A DNA stretch of 7,424 bases from Bacteroidales bacterium. Lineage in GTDB: Bacteria > Bacteroidota > Bacteroidia > Bacteroidales > VadinHA17. The position numbers and the translations under genes are program-made. Positions 6,959 through 7,424 of the stretch are shown here, one piece after another. Positions within the stretch are counted from its first letter, which is position 1. Every line of letters starts with the position of its first letter. The stretch spans positions 226 through 7,649 of the forward strand of contig DNOQ01000191.1 in NCBI GenBank assembly GCA_003501665.1, written 5' to 3'. The notes below the pieces were generated by a model. It did not search any database. It was given only the letters and a program-made list of their open reading frames with translations, and was not told where the DNA came from.

Positions 6959-7230
6959 TTGACCGTATCAATCTATTTTTTATTCGTCAACTTTCAATTG
7001 CTAATAGCAGATTTACAATAACATACGTAAAGATAATTTCTTCATTCGGGTTTTATAATACGGCATATTAAATTATTTATTAAGCTGTTAATACTTTACA
7101 ATCGGGTTAATTTATTTCTTAAATACTTTTTAAACAACTTTATTTCAAATTGTTAATAAATATATATAGTTCGGCTATTGTCATTTAGTGATATAGTATT
7201 ATATTTATCACAGTAATAATAGACCGTATT
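6959..7230. other. AT-rich non-coding leader before the transposase-like gene
   Basis: Every frame here is short and rich in stops, and the base composition is markedly more AT-rich than the gene that follows. No tRNA fold or terminator was seen. GACCGTAT occurs at both ends of the stretch (6961-6968 and 7222-7229). It may include the left end of an insertion sequence, but no terminal inverted repeat can be tested because the right end is outside the window. Confidence 0.5.
7177..7207 (+). promoter_or_regulatory. Candidate Bacteroidota-type promoter for the transposase-like gene
   Basis: ATTG at 7177-7180 and TATATTTA at 7200-7207 are separated by 19 bases. The Bacteroidota housekeeping consensus is TTTG, 19-21 bases, then TAnnTTTG, so each box differs at one position. 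The -7 box lies 23 bases before the ATG at 7231, giving a short untranslated leader. The AT-rich background makes chance matches likely. Confidence 0.35.
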
Positions 7231-7424
7231 ATGGACCTGAAATTATTCTTTGAAATACCCACAACGGTGGCTCACAAACAGTACGAAGCACTCCGTATGT
7301 ACTACCTCGACGGGGCTCCGGCCCACCAGGTTGCTCAGCGTTATGGCTACACATACCGGGCTTTTACTTCGCTGGTTACTACTTTTCGCCGCAAGATCAT
7401 CATGAATCCGCGCGATAGTATCTT
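7231..7424 (+). CDS. N-terminal part of a helix-turn-helix protein, probably an IS transposase (cut by window edge)
   Basis: The frame opens at ATG 7231 and is still open after 64 codons at the right edge. It begins MDLKLFFEIPTTVAHKQYEA. Residues about 18-56 read as a helix-turn-helix: KQYEALRMYYLDG, then HQVAQRYGYT, then a recognition-helix-like RAFTSLVTTFRRKI. This combination is one I associate, from memory, with the N-terminal DNA-binding part of a family of Bacteroidota DDE transposases; the catalytic domain would lie outside the window. The coding sequence is clearly GC-richer than the 270 bp before it, which fits a mobile gene. An alternative is a stand-alone DNA-binding regulator. The IS family cannot be named. 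Confidence 0.6.
   Translation, partial: MDLKLFFEIPTTVAHKQYEALRMYYLDGAPAHQVAQRYGYTYRAFTSLVTTFRRKIIMNPRDSI

Overview
The window looks like part of a Bacteroidota (Bacteroidales-like) chromosome. The evidence is a huge secreted protein built from Ig-like and PKD-like modules of the kind typical of that phylum's surface adhesins, A-rich leaders before start codons instead of Shine-Dalgarno boxes, moderate GC with AT-rich intergenic DNA, and several families of short degenerate tandem repeats between genes. No RNA gene, CRISPR array or recognisable defence system is present.

Layout from left to right. Positions 1-4913 (minus strand) are one uninterrupted reading frame of 1637 codons. It starts with a signal peptide and runs off the left edge. 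It has an FN3-like N-terminal domain, a PKD domain with a DWGDGT motif, several divergent Ig-like and PKD-like modules, and six tandem modules with a period of 300 bp (one is 303 bp). Positions 4914-5730 are a divergent intergenic region. It holds a composite repeat: blocks of GTTCGA-type octamers on both sides of an imperfect palindrome of about 93 bp. Positions 5731-6690 (plus strand) encode a polysaccharide-deacetylase-like protein. Two low-complexity repeat blocks lie inside its reading frame: an octamer array, and a 42-bp tandem repeat followed by a strong hairpin. Positions 6691-7230 are mostly non-coding. They carry a small heptamer array, a 52-codon reading frame that may be a gene remnant, and AT-rich DNA. 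From 7231 to the right edge is the 5' end of a helix-turn-helix protein, probably a transposase.

The genes do not form an obvious pathway. The giant protein and the deacetylase-like gene diverge from a shared upstream region and may each concern the cell surface, but no functional link is shown. The most unusual feature is the invasion of both intergenic and coding DNA by short-period repeats (periods 7, 8, 8 and 42 bp, plus palindromes), two of them kept in frame inside a conserved enzyme. I see no convincing new multi-gene system.
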